From assembly GCF_031458115.1 (NCBI RefSeq), contig NZ_JAVDXV010000010.1, forward strand, positions 62,001 through 126,000: a DNA stretch of 64,000 nucleotides, read 5' to 3'. The notes beneath the pieces are model-generated. The model searched no databases. It was not told the origin of the DNA and saw only the letters and a program-made list of their open reading frames with translations. This stretch comes from Pelomonas asaccharophilus_A. Its GTDB lineage: Bacteria; Pseudomonadota; Gammaproteobacteria; Burkholderiales; Burkholderiaceae_C. Positions 28,116 through 36,600 of the stretch are shown here, in pieces (the first letter of the stretch is position 1; every line of letters begins with the position of its first letter). Both the position numbers and the translations under genes were made by a program.

Positions 28116-30163
28116 TCCTCGTCGCCCGCCTTGTAGGCGCCGACCAGCGTCGTCTGCGTGTTGGGCGGCACGGCCTCGTAGTGCGACAGCAACAGCGTGT
28201 AGCGCCCCTGGCCGGCCGTCATCGCGTTCAGCCGCGTCTGGTAGCTGGCCAGTTCGGCCAGCGGCGCCAGCCCCTGCACGACGAGGCTGCCCGGCACGGC
28301 GGCACGCGTGCCGTTGACCTGGCCGCGGCGCGAGGCCAGGTCGCCGGTGATGTCGCCGATGCTGGCATCCGGCGCCGTGATCTCGACCTGCACGATGGGC
28401 TCCAGCACCAGCGGACGGGCCTCGCGCACGGCCTCCATCAGCGCACGCCGGCCGGCCGTGACGAAGGCAATTTCCTTGCTGTCCACCGAGTGGTGCTTGC
28501 CGTCGTAGACCACCACGCGCAGGTCCACCAGCGGGTAGCCGGCGATGACGCCGCTGGCCAGCGCCGAGCGCACGCCCTTCTCGACGGCCGGCATGAACTG
28601 GCCCGGGATGGTGCCGCCCTTGACCGCGTCGACGAACTCGAAGCCGGCGCCGCGCGCCAGCGGCTCGATGCGCAGGTAGACCTCGCCGAATTGGCCCGCG
28701 CCGCCGCTCTGCTTCTTGTGGCGGTAGTGGCCCTCGGCCGGCGCCGAGATGGTCTCGCGGTAGGCGATGCGCGGCGGCTGCGTGACGACCTCGCCCTTGT
28801 ACAGCTCGCGCACGCGGTCCAGCAGCAGGCGCAGGTGCAGTTCGCCCAGGCCGTAGACCAGCGTCTGGTGCGTCTCGCCGGCCTGCTCGATGCGCAGGCA
28901 CGGGTCTTCGTCCACAAGCCGGGCCAGCACCTCCCACAGCTTCTGCTCGTCGCCGCGCCGCGCCGGGCTGATGGCCAGGCCGTGCACCGGCGTCGGGAAG
29001 TCCAGCGGCTTCAGAAAGATGTGCTCGTCCTCCTGCGCGTCGTGCAGCACGGCATCGAAGGCGATGTCCTCCACCTTGGCGACGGCGCACAGGTCACCTG
29101 GCAGCGCCTCTTCGATGTCCACGTGCCTGGCCCCCTGCATCATGAACAAATGGCCCACGCGAATGGGCTTGCGCGCATGGCCCACGAACAACATGCCGCC
29201 CTTGGCGACCCGGCCCTGATGCACGCGCATGACGCCCATCTTGCCGAGGTAGGGGTCGGCGACGATCTTGAACACATGGGCCAGCACATGCGCCGCCGGG
29301 TCGGGGGTGGCGGGGTAGGGCGCGGGTTCGGCGCCCTTGCCTTCGAGGAAGGGCGGCGGGTTGCCCTCGGCCGGGTTGGGCATCAGCGCCTCGATGGCGG
29401 CCAACAGCTCGCTGACGCCGGCGCCGGTCTTGGCCGAGCAGAAGCAGACCGGGATCAGATGGCCCTCGCGCAGCGCCTGCTCCAGCGGCGCGTGCAATTC
29501 CTTCGGGTCCACGTCGCCGTCGGTCAGGTAGCGATCCACGAAGGCGGCGTCCACCTCCACCACCTGCTCCACGAGCGCGCGGTGCGCATCGGCAACGGAC
29601 GAAAAATCGGCCTCTCCCGAGGCCGCGAAGAAGCAGTCCGCCACGCGCTTGCTGCCGTCGGCGGGCAGGTTCAAGGGCAGGCATTCCTTGCCGAACACAT
29701 CGCGGATCTGCGCCAGCAACGCCGGCAGGTCCAGCTCCGGCGCGTCGATCTTGTTGACGACGATGAGCCGCGCCAGCCCGCGCTCGCCCGCGGCGGCCAG
29801 CATGCGCTGCGCCATCAGCTCGATGCCGTTCTGCGCGTTGATGACGACGATGGCCGTGTCGGTCGCCTCCAGCGCCGGCAGCGCCTGGCCGACGAAGTCG
29901 GGCGCGCCGGGCGTGTCGATGGCATGCACGCGAATGCCGCCATGGGTGAAGTGCGCGAGGCTGGACTGCAGCGAATGCCCCAGCCGTTTCTCCAGCGGGT
30001 CGTGGTCGCTCACCGTGCTGCCGCGCTCGATGCTGCCGGCCTGCGGGATGGCGCCGGCATGCGCCAGCAGCGCGTCCAGCAGCAGCGTCTTGCCGGCCGC
30101 GGCCGGGCCGACCAGCGCGACCGTGCGGATCGCGCTCACTCGTGGATCCAGGCTTTCGCTCAT
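28109..30163 (-). CDS. Elongation factor G-like GTPase
   Basis: 684 residues. G1 is VGPAAAGKT, G3 is DTPGAPDF and G4 is VNKIDAPEL. Domains II to V of the EF-G fold follow, including the conserved YRETI and HYRHKKQSGGAGQFGEV segments. Divergence from housekeeping EF-G (short, altered G1, His to Ala changes) and its isolation from rpsL/rpsG/tufA point to the EF-G2-like paralogue group. That group binds ribosomes, but a translocation or recycling role is not settled. It diverges from the M28 peptidase gene. Confidence 0.88.
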   Translation of the reverse strand: MSESLDPRVSAIRTVALVGPAAAGKTLLLDALLAHAGAIPQAGSIERGSTVSDHDPLEKRLGHSLQSSLAHFTHGGIRVHAIDTPGAPDFVGQALPALEATDTAIVVINAQNGIELMAQRMLAAAGERGLARLIVVNKIDAPELDLPALLAQIRDVFGKECLPLNLPADGSKRVADCFFAASGEADFSSVADAHRALVEQVVEVDAAFVDRYLTDGDVDPKELHAPLEQALREGHLIPVCFCSAKTGAGVSELLAAIEALMPNPAEGNPPPFLEGKGAEPAPYPATPDPAAHVLAHVFKIVADPYLGKMGVMRVHQGRVAKGGMLFVGHARKPIRVGHLFMMQGARHVDIEEALPGDLCAVAKVEDIAFDAVLHDAQEDEHIFLKPLDFPTPVHGLAISPARRGDEQKLWEVLARLVDEDPCLRIEQAGETHQTLVYGLGELHLRLLLDRVRELYKGEVVTQPPRIAYRETISAPAEGHYRHKKQSGGAGQFGEVYLRIEPLARGAGFEFVDAVKGGTIPGQFMPAVEKGVRSALASGVIAGYPLVDLRVVVYDGKHHSVDSKEIAFVTAGRRALMEAVREARPLVLEPIVQVEITAPDASIGDITGDLASRRGQVNGTRAAVPGSLVVQGLAPLAELASYQTRLNAMTAGQGRYTLLLSHYEAVPPNTQTTLVGAYKAGDEDQ

Positions 30164-30231
30164 CGGACTCTCCTCGGTGGTGACTCAGCGTAGAAGAACC
30201 GGGGCGGCACGGCAAGGGCAGAATCTTTTTC

Positions 30232-31716
30232 ATGCACGCCCGACTCAGCGCTCTCGCCTTCGCCCTGCTGGCCACCTCGGCCCAGGCCCAAACGCCCGCC
30301 GACGACCTGAAGGCCATGCTGGCCGACGTCAGCGCCTCGCGCATCGAGGCGCGCATCCGCAAGCTGGTGTCCTTCGGCACGCGGCACACGCTGTCCGACA
30401 TCGCGTCGGACACGCGCGGCATCGGCGCCGCCCGGCGCTGGATCACGGCCGAACTGCAGGCCTGCGCCAAGGCCTCGGGCGGGCGGTTGAAGGTCGAGGA
30501 GCAGAGCTTCATCGAGCCCGCCGGCGCGCGTGTGCCGCAGCCGACCGAGCTGGTCAACATCGTCGCGACGCTGCCGGGGCGTGGCGCCAGCAAGGGACGC
30601 TATCTGGTCGTCAGTGGCCACTACGACTCGCGCAACAGCGATGTGATGGACTCGCTGGGCGAGGCGCCGGGCGCCAATGACGACGCGTCTGGCACCGCCG
30701 CCGTGATGGAGCTGGCCTGCGTGATGGCCAGCCGCCAGTTCGACGCGACGCTGGTGTTCATGGCCGTGCCCGGCGAGGAGCAAGGCCTGCTGGGCGCCGC
30801 GCAGTGGGCGCGCGATGCGCGCGCGGAGGGCCTGAACGTGGAGGCCATGATCACCAACGACATCGTCGGCAGCTCGCGCGGCGACGCCGGCCAGCATGAT
30901 CCCAAGCGCATGCGGCTGTTCGCCGACGGGCTGGACCCGTTGGTGCGCCTGCTGCTGCAGGCCCAGGCCAACCGCCCCGCGACGCCGGCCGACCAGAAGG
31001 CCTTCGCTGCGATGCAGGCCGAGCTGCTGCCGCTGCTGCAGGCCGGCGCCAACGAGGACCTGCCCACGCACCAGCTGGGTCGCCACCTGAAGGCCGCCGC
31101 CGAAAAGGCCATGCCCGGCTTCACCGTGCAGCTGATCCAGCGGCGCGACCGCTACCTGCGCGGCGGCGACCACATTCCCTTCCTGGAGCGTGGCTACGCG
31201 GCCGTGCGCTTCACGGAGCCGTTCGAGAACTTCGCCTACCAGCACCAGAACCCGAGGGTCGAATGCCCCCAGGCTGACGGTTCCCGTCAGCCGCCCCCCG
31301 AGGGGGGCAAGGCAGCTAGAGGCGGCTCGTCGCTGCCTTGCGAGAACGGCGTCGTCTATGGCGACCTGCCCGAGTTCGTCGACTTCAACTACGTGGCCGA
31401 CGTCAGCCGCGCCAACCTGGCCGGCCTGGCCACGCTGGCCTGGGCGCCGGCGGCTCCGAAGGGCGTGCGGCTGGATGCCAGCGGCCTGACCAACGACTCC
31501 ACGCTGGAGTGGGCCGCCAGCGACGACCCGGAGGTGGCCGGCTACCGCGTCGTCTGGCGCGACACCGATTCGGCCACCTGGCAGCAGGCCAAGGACGTGG
31601 GCAAGACCACGCGCGTGACGCTGCCGGTCAGCAAGGACAACGTGGTGTTCGGCGTGCAGGCGCTGTCGGCCAAGGGCTATGCCAGCCTGGCCAGCTACCC
31701 GCTGCCCAAGCGCTGA
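30232..31716 (+). CDS. Exported M28 family zinc peptidase carrying an in-frame repeat
   Basis: 494 residues with a signal peptide (cleavage near AQA, residue 19). Two-zinc ligands are His130 (SGHYDSR), Asp150 (PGANDDASG), Glu183 (PGEEQG; Glu182 catalytic), Asp210 and His314 (GGDHIPF). Between Glu344 and Glu371 lies a foreign 26-residue stretch rich in Pro, Gly and Ser, encoded by three palindromes; without it RVE would join directly to ENGVVYGDLPEF. The C-terminal 90 residues look like a fibronectin-III-type domain. Family members are aminopeptidases; substrate not known. Confidence 0.88.
   Translation: MHARLSALAFALLATSAQAQTPADDLKAMLADVSASRIEARIRKLVSFGTRHTLSDIASDTRGIGAARRWITAELQACAKASGGRLKVEEQSFIEPAGARVPQPTELVNIVATLPGRGASKGRYLVVSGHYDSRNSDVMDSLGEAPGANDDASGTAAVMELACVMASRQFDATLVFMAVPGEEQGLLGAAQWARDARAEGLNVEAMITNDIVGSSRGDAGQHDPKRMRLFADGLDPLVRLLLQAQANRPATPADQKAFAAMQAELLPLLQAGANEDLPTHQLGRHLKAAAEKAMPGFTVQLIQRRDRYLRGGDHIPFLERGYAAVRFTEPFENFAYQHQNPRVECPQADGSRQPPPEGGKAARGGSSLPCENGVVYGDLPEFVDFNYVADVSRANLAGLATLAWAPAAPKGVRLDASGLTNDSTLEWAASDDPEVAGYRVVWRDTDSATWQQAKDVGKTTRVTLPVSKDNVVFGVQALSAKGYASLASYPLPKR
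31264..31341. repeat. Palindromic element inserted in frame in the M28 peptidase gene
   Basis: 78 bases made of three consecutive hairpins: GCTGACGG/CCGTCAGC, CCCCCCGAGGGGGG, and CAAGGCAGC/GCTGCCTTG. Its length is a multiple of three and it has no stop in the peptidase frame. The same order of hairpins occurs in the intergenic element at 19218-19330. Confidence 0.75.
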
Positions 31717-31789
31717 CGGCAAGATTTGCTTACGCCGCCGCGGCGGCATTGCGCGATATTGCAGGGGCCCTCACGTCAGGAAGCCCTGC

Positions 31790-32983
31790 ATGCGCATGCC
31801 TCCGCCCCCTTCCCCGCGACTCGCCTGGTGCCTGGGTCTGGCCTTGCTGGCGGCCTGTGGCGGCGGCGGTGACGGCAGCACGCCGTCGCCGGCTCCTGCA
31901 CCCGCTCCCACGCCGGCTCCGGCGCCACCACCCGCGACGGCGCCACGCGTCACGGCCCAGCCGGTGCAGCTGGACAGCCCCTGGGGCATGGCTGTGCTGC
32001 CCGACGGCAGCTGGCTGGTCACGCAGCGGCGCGGCAGCCTGGCGCGCGTGGCGGCCGACCTCGCCAACCGCCAGACCATCAGCGGCACGCCCACGGTCGA
32101 CAGCGCTGGCCAGGGCGGGCTGCTGGATGTGGCGCTGGACCCGGACTTCGACACCAACGGCTTCGTCTACCTGAGCTACGCCGAGCCCGGCAGCGGCGCC
32201 GAGGCGGGGCGGTCCGGCACCGCGGTCGCGCGGGCGCAGCTGTCGGGCAATGCCTTGTCGGGCCTGACCGTCATCTTCCGCCAGGCGCCCAAGGTCAGCG
32301 GTGGCGGCCACTACGGCTCGCGGCTGGTGTTCGCGCGCGACAAGACGCTGTTCATCACGCTGGGCGAACGCCAGCAGGGCAGCCCGGCGCAGGACGTCGC
32401 GCAGACGCTGGGCAAGGTGGTGCGCGTGAACCGCGACGGCAGCATCCCGGCCGACAACCCGTCCTTCGGCAACGGCGCGCGGCCGGGCTTGTGGAGCATG
32501 GGCCACCGCAACCCGCAGGGGGCGGCGCTGCATCCGGTCACCGGCGAGCTGTGGGTCAGCGAGCATGGCTCGCAGGGCGGCGACGAGATCAACATCGCCC
32601 GCGCCGGTGCCAACTACGGCTGGCCCACGGTCAGCTACGGCTGCAACTATGGCGACCCGGTGGGCACCGCCTGCGCCATCGGCGGCGGCACACATGCGCC
32701 GCGCTTCGTCGAGCCGCTGACCTGGTGGGTGCCTACGTCCATCGCGCCGGCCGGCATCGCGTTCTACAACGGCGCGATGTTCCCCGAGTGGCAGGGCAAT
32801 CTGTTCGTCGGCGCGCTGGCCGGCCAGGCGCTGTGGCGGCTGACGCTGGCCGGCGACACCGTCGCCAGCCGCGAGCGCCTGTTCGACAACCTCGGCGAAC
32901 GCATACGCGCCGTCAAGCCGGCGGCCGACGGCGCGCTGCTGCTGCTCACCGACAGCGGCAAGCTGCTGCGAGTGGCGCGCTGA
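31790..32983 (+). CDS. PQQ-dependent sugar dehydrogenase-like lipoprotein
   Basis: 397 residues. Lipobox LLAAC is followed by GGGG and a Pro/Ala linker, then a six-blade propeller of the soluble aldose dehydrogenase (Asd/YliI) type: LDSPWGMAVLPDGSWLVTQRRG, GLLDVALDPDF, GHRNPQGAALHP, SEHGSQGGDEINI and GANYGWPTVSYG. These contain residues that bind PQQ and Ca2+ in the family. It oxidises sugars in the periplasm if PQQ is available; no pqq gene is in this window. ATG at 31790 opens the signal; ATG at 31796 is possible. Confidence 0.88.
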   Translation: MRMPPPPSPRLAWCLGLALLAACGGGGDGSTPSPAPAPAPTPAPAPPPATAPRVTAQPVQLDSPWGMAVLPDGSWLVTQRRGSLARVAADLANRQTISGTPTVDSAGQGGLLDVALDPDFDTNGFVYLSYAEPGSGAEAGRSGTAVARAQLSGNALSGLTVIFRQAPKVSGGGHYGSRLVFARDKTLFITLGERQQGSPAQDVAQTLGKVVRVNRDGSIPADNPSFGNGARPGLWSMGHRNPQGAALHPVTGELWVSEHGSQGGDEINIARAGANYGWPTVSYGCNYGDPVGTACAIGGGTHAPRFVEPLTWWVPTSIAPAGIAFYNGAMFPEWQGNLFVGALAGQALWRLTLAGDTVASRERLFDNLGERIRAVKPAADGALLLLTDSGKLLRVAR

Positions 32984-32990
32984 TCACGCG

Positions 32991-33446
32991 TCAGTGGCGG
33001 TGGCCGTGGCCGCGATCCCGGTCGTGGTGGTCACGGTGATCGTGGCGATCATGCCTGTCGTGGCGGCGATGGTCGTGGTGATGGCGGTCGCGATGGTGAT
33101 GGTGTTGCACCACATGCCCGCGATACCAGCGGTCTTCCACGAAGTACACGGGCGCACCGCAGGCGCCGTAGCGGCCGCAATGGCGGTTCCAGTGGCGGCG
33201 ATGGTCGGGCGGCACCCACAGGTAGACCGGCTCACGGTGGCTGGGCCGGCCCACGTAGACCGGCTGCGGCGCGATCAGCACCGGGTGCGGGTAGCGGCCG
33301 ATGTCCACGCGGCCGTATACGCCCGGCTGGCTGAAACCGATGGATACACCAACGTCCGCGGCCTGGGCCGAGCTGGCAGTCAGGCCGGCCAGGCCCAGCA
33401 GCATGGGGGCGAGCCAGCGGGTGAGGGAGTGGCGCAGTGAGGTCAT
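32991..33446 (-). CDS. Exported His-rich protein
   Basis: 151 residues with AGGAG seven bases before the ATG. A signal peptide (cleavage at AQA-ADV, residue 29) is followed by a short conserved part (PGVYGRVDIGRYPHPVLIAPQPVYVG, REPVYLWVPPDHRRHW). The last 45 residues are almost only His, Asp and Arg (VQHHHHRDRHHHDHRRHD and on). Such tails bind transition metals such as nickel, zinc or copper in the periplasm. A storage or buffering role is inferred from composition. Confidence 0.8.
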   Translation of the reverse strand: MTSLRHSLTRWLAPMLLGLAGLTASSAQAADVGVSIGFSQPGVYGRVDIGRYPHPVLIAPQPVYVGRPSHREPVYLWVPPDHRRHWNRHCGRYGACGAPVYFVEDRWYRGHVVQHHHHRDRHHHDHRRHDRHDRHDHRDHHDRDRGHGHRH

Positions 33447-33545
33447 TTCAAACTCCTGTTGCGGCGGTTGCCGCTTGGCGCCCATTGAACGCGACGGCAC
33501 CGACCTCGGTTGGCTGCGGCGCTGTAACAAACGGCAGTACCGGCC

Positions 33546-33556
33546 TTGTCCTACAA
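33546..33556. promoter_or_regulatory. TTGTAGGA-type site upstream of PAS-GGDEF-EAL gene
   Basis: TTGTCCTACAA, whose complement reads TTGTAGGACAA, sits inside the palindrome CCTTGTCCTACAAGG. It is one of four intergenic occurrences of TTGTAGGA in this 5.5-kb signalling cluster. Confidence 0.4.
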
Positions 33557-33611
33557 GGGCCCTCTTTGGCGACCGGCAAGCTGGATGCTTTCGCAACCTG
33601 GAGCCCCTGAC

Positions 33612-36164
33612 TTGACGAGCGCGCCCTTGCCCGCGGATGCCTTCGCGTCCGGCCACACCCCTTTGGGTGGGACGGTGCTCGCCCAAGCCTTGGCGCAGAA
33701 CGCGCGCTTCCTGGAGCGCTGCAGCCGCCTGGCCGGCGTGGGCGCCTGGGAATGGGAGGCGCACAGCGGTGCGCTGGTCTTGTCCGACTCCGCCTGTGAG
33801 CTGCTGGGTTTGCCGGCGGGCAAGGTGCCGACGCTGGAGGCGTTGCTGGCGCGCTTCGGCCCCGATGGCGCTGCGATGCTGGACGCGGCGCTGCGCCGTG
33901 CGGCGCAGGATGGCGAAGGCTGGGACGTGGAGCTGCGCTGCGATGCGGGCTCGCGCGGATCACGCATGCTGCGCCTGGTGGGCGGGCGCGATACCGGCGA
34001 GGATGGCGACCGGGTGGGCGTCGTCATGCAGGACGTCACCGACACCGCCGCCGTGCGCGCCGAGCTGGAGCGCACGCTGGACCGGCTGGCGCTGGCCACG
34101 CATGGCGGCGGCGTGGGCGTGTGGGACCTGGACCTGCGCGCCGGCACGCTGGCCTGGGACGAGGTCATGTGGCGGCTGCACGGCGAGCCTGGCCACGGCC
34201 AGCCGATGAACATGGCGCTGTGGCGCCGCCGCCTGCTGCCGCGCGAGCGACGCACGGCCGGCCGCGCGTTGCGCGATGCGCTGAAGGGCGGCGCGCAACT
34301 GGAGGGCGAATGGCGCATCGCCTGGCCCGACGGCAGCGAGCATGTGCTGCGCGTGTCGGGCCGCGTGCTGCGCGACGGCGCTGGGCGCGCGTTGCGGCTG
34401 TCCGGCGTGTGCTGGGACATCAGCGAACAGCGCCGGTTGCGCCAGCAGCTGGAGGAGCAGCGCGAGCTGCTGGAGGTGACGCTTCAGTCCATCGGCGACG
34501 CGGTGCTGACCACCGACGCGCTGGGCCGCGTCAGCTGGCTGAACCCGGTCGCGCAGCGCCTGACCGGCTGGTCGGCGCTGGAAGCCATGGGCCAGCCGTC
34601 GGGCGAGGTGTTCCAGGCCTGGCGGGAGGATGGCTCGCAGCCGCTGACCGACCCTGTTCGCCAGTGCCTGGACAGCGGCGAGCCGGCGCAGATGCCGTCT
34701 GGCGCCATGTTGATGGGCCGCGACGGCCGCATGTGCGCGGTGGACGATTCGGTCGCGCCGATACGCGATGCGTCGGGCCGCGTGCTGGGTGCCGTGCTGG
34801 TGTTCCGCGACGTGACGCAGCAGCGCCGCCAGTTCGACGAGATCCGCTGGCGCGCCTGCCACGACGGGCTGACCGGCCTGGTCAACCGCACCGAGTTCAG
34901 CCAGCGGCTGGCGCGCAGCTTCGAGCGCGCGCGCCGCGACGGCAGTGAGCACGCCATCCTGGCCTTCGACCTGGACCGCTTCAAGCTCGTCAACGACCAC
35001 TGCGGCCACGCCGCCGGCGACGAGGTGTTGCGCGAGGTCGCACGCCGGCTGGAGGCGGGCGTGCGCGCGCGCGACACGGTGGCGCGGCTGGGCGGCGACG
35101 AGTTCGCGGCCATCCTGGAGAACTGCTCGCTGGACGAGGCCCTGCACGTCGCGCAAAAGCTGTGCGACGCGCTGGATCAGTACCGGCACGTGGAAGGCGA
35201 GCAGAGCTTTCGCATCGGCGTCAGCATCGGCGTGGCGCCGCTGGATGGCCGCTGGCCCGATGCCGAGGCCGCGCTGCGCGAGGCCGATGCCTGCTGCATG
35301 ATCGCCAAGGAGCAGGGCCGCAATCGCGTGCAGGTCTGGGCGCCGAACGACGCGACGCTGCGCGCCCACCAGAGCGAGCACCGCTGGGCCACGCGGTTGC
35401 AGCAGGCGCTGGACGAGGAGCGCTTCGAGCTGGACCTGCAGCGCGTGCTGCCGGCCCAGGGCGCGCAAGATGACGGCCGCATCCGCGGCGAGCTGCTGCT
35501 GCGGCTGCGCGAGCGCGACGGCAGCCGCGTGCTGCCCGGCGCCTTCATGCCGGCGGCCGAGCGCTTCCACATCGCGCCGCGGCTGGACCGCTGGGTGCTG
35601 CGCCAGGCCGTGGGGATGCTGCAGCGCGAGGGCGGGCCGGAGATTGCGTCGCTGGCGGTCAATGTGTCGGCGCTGACGCTGCAGGACGCCGCCTTCCACC
35701 AGGAGGCGCGCAGCCTGCTGCTGCAGCTGGGGCCGCAGCGCGCGTCCGCGCTGTGCCTGGAGATCACCGAGACGGCGGTCATCACGCGACTGACCGAGGC
35801 GGCCCGCTTCATCATGCAGATGCGAGCCCTGGGTGTGCGCATCGCGCTGGACGACTTCGGCGCGGGTGCGTCGTCGTACAGCTACCTGAAGGCGCTGCCG
35901 GTGGATGTGCTGAAGATCGACGGCCAGTTCGTGCGTGCGCTGATGACCGATCCGCTGGACCAGGTCGCCGTGCGCAGCTTCGTGGACGTGGCGCGCACGC
36001 TGGGGCTGACCACGGTGGCCGAGTGCGTGGAGACGCCCGAGGTGCTGCTGGAGTTGGTGCGACTGGGCGTGGGCGAGGTGCAGGGCTTCCTGCTGCACCG
36101 GCCGGAGCCGGTGGCCGGCGTGCTGACGGTGGCGGCCGAGGAGGCGCCGGTGTCCGTCTACTAG
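33612..36164 (+). CDS. PAS-GGDEF-EAL c-di-GMP signalling protein
   Basis: About 850 residues, soluble. Two or three PAS-like domains (GVGAWEWEAHSG; GGGVGVWDLDLRAG; LQSIGDAVLTTDALGRV) precede a GGDEF domain with intact RLGGDEF and DRFKLVND, then an EAL domain with ELLLRL (in place of EALLR), VNVSALTL, LEITETAV, DDFGAG, LKIDG, AECVE and GEVQGFL. The cyclase appears active; the phosphodiesterase keeps the acidic metal ligands, so activity is possible. TTG at 33612 has GGAG eight bases upstream; ATG at 33585 is in frame and would add nine residues. Confidence 0.9.
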   Translation: MTSAPLPADAFASGHTPLGGTVLAQALAQNARFLERCSRLAGVGAWEWEAHSGALVLSDSACELLGLPAGKVPTLEALLARFGPDGAAMLDAALRRAAQDGEGWDVELRCDAGSRGSRMLRLVGGRDTGEDGDRVGVVMQDVTDTAAVRAELERTLDRLALATHGGGVGVWDLDLRAGTLAWDEVMWRLHGEPGHGQPMNMALWRRRLLPRERRTAGRALRDALKGGAQLEGEWRIAWPDGSEHVLRVSGRVLRDGAGRALRLSGVCWDISEQRRLRQQLEEQRELLEVTLQSIGDAVLTTDALGRVSWLNPVAQRLTGWSALEAMGQPSGEVFQAWREDGSQPLTDPVRQCLDSGEPAQMPSGAMLMGRDGRMCAVDDSVAPIRDASGRVLGAVLVFRDVTQQRRQFDEIRWRACHDGLTGLVNRTEFSQRLARSFERARRDGSEHAILAFDLDRFKLVNDHCGHAAGDEVLREVARRLEAGVRARDTVARLGGDEFAAILENCSLDEALHVAQKLCDALDQYRHVEGEQSFRIGVSIGVAPLDGRWPDAEAALREADACCMIAKEQGRNRVQVWAPNDATLRAHQSEHRWATRLQQALDEERFELDLQRVLPAQGAQDDGRIRGELLLRLRERDGSRVLPGAFMPAAERFHIAPRLDRWVLRQAVGMLQREGGPEIASLAVNVSALTLQDAAFHQEARSLLLQLGPQRASALCLEITETAVITRLTEAARFIMQMRALGVRIALDDFGAGASSYSYLKALPVDVLKIDGQFVRALMTDPLDQVAVRSFVDVARTLGLTTVAECVETPEVLLELVRLGVGEVQGFLLHRPEPVAGVLTVAAEEAPVSVY

Positions 36165-36517
36165 CGTCGCTGTGGCAGCGGCGCCTGCGCGCTGACGGCG
36201 CGGTCGTCGGTTCCGGCGGGCTTGTCCGGCGTGTCGCGGCCATCGGCCACGGCGCGCAGCGAGACCTGCAAGCCGCGCGCGAGCTGGTGCTGCCATTGCT
36301 GCAGCGTGTCGCCGGTCTGGCGCAGCGCGCTGCCCAGCTGCTGGCTCAGCGGTCGCTCATCCGCCAGCTGCAGCGCTGCCGTGGCCAGCAAAGCGCCGCC
36401 CAACATGACGGCAGCAACGGCGTGCACGCGGCGACGCGAACTCGGCGCGGGCGAGTAATCGTGCGACACGATGTGGGCGCCGGCAACGGGCGGTGCGGAA
36501 GGATGGTGGGCAGGCAT
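36161..36517 (-). CDS. Small single-pass membrane protein
   Basis: 118 residues. GGAG lies seven bases before the ATG at 36517. A basic segment (SRRRVH) precedes one transmembrane helix (VAAVMLGGALLATAALQL, about 33-50), and the rest is a polar, partly coiled region outside (LSQQLGSALRQTGDTLQQWQHQLARGLQ). No known family. It lies downstream of the CHASE3-type kinase, and TTGTAGGA precedes it, suggesting it belongs to the same response. Confidence 0.65.
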   Translation of the reverse strand: MPAHHPSAPPVAGAHIVSHDYSPAPSSRRRVHAVAAVMLGGALLATAALQLADERPLSQQLGSALRQTGDTLQQWQHQLARGLQVSLRAVADGRDTPDKPAGTDDRAVSAQAPLPQRR

Positions 36518-36590
36518 GAGGCTCTCCGGCAGCTTGCGGCCAGTGTGGCGGCCGCGCCGGGGCGCTCGTGTCGGTGCCCGCAGGCAGGCG

Positions 36591-36599
36591 TTGTAGGAC
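36591..36599. promoter_or_regulatory. TTGTAGGA-type site before the small membrane protein gene
   Basis: TTGTAGGAC lies at the 3' edge of the kinase gene, 74 bases upstream of the leftward small membrane protein gene. Same motif as at 33546, 38524 and 38992. Confidence 0.35.
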
Positions 36600-36600
36600 T

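Noticed and set aside
28181..30193. A 670-codon plus-strand open frame opposite the EF-G-like gene
   Set aside because: Low-complexity shadow of a well-supported gene; no ribosome binding site or motif.
33010..33110. Tandem repeat array in the His-rich region
   Set aside because: The periodic DNA comes from repeated His/Asp/Arg codons in a gene with a good start and signal peptide.
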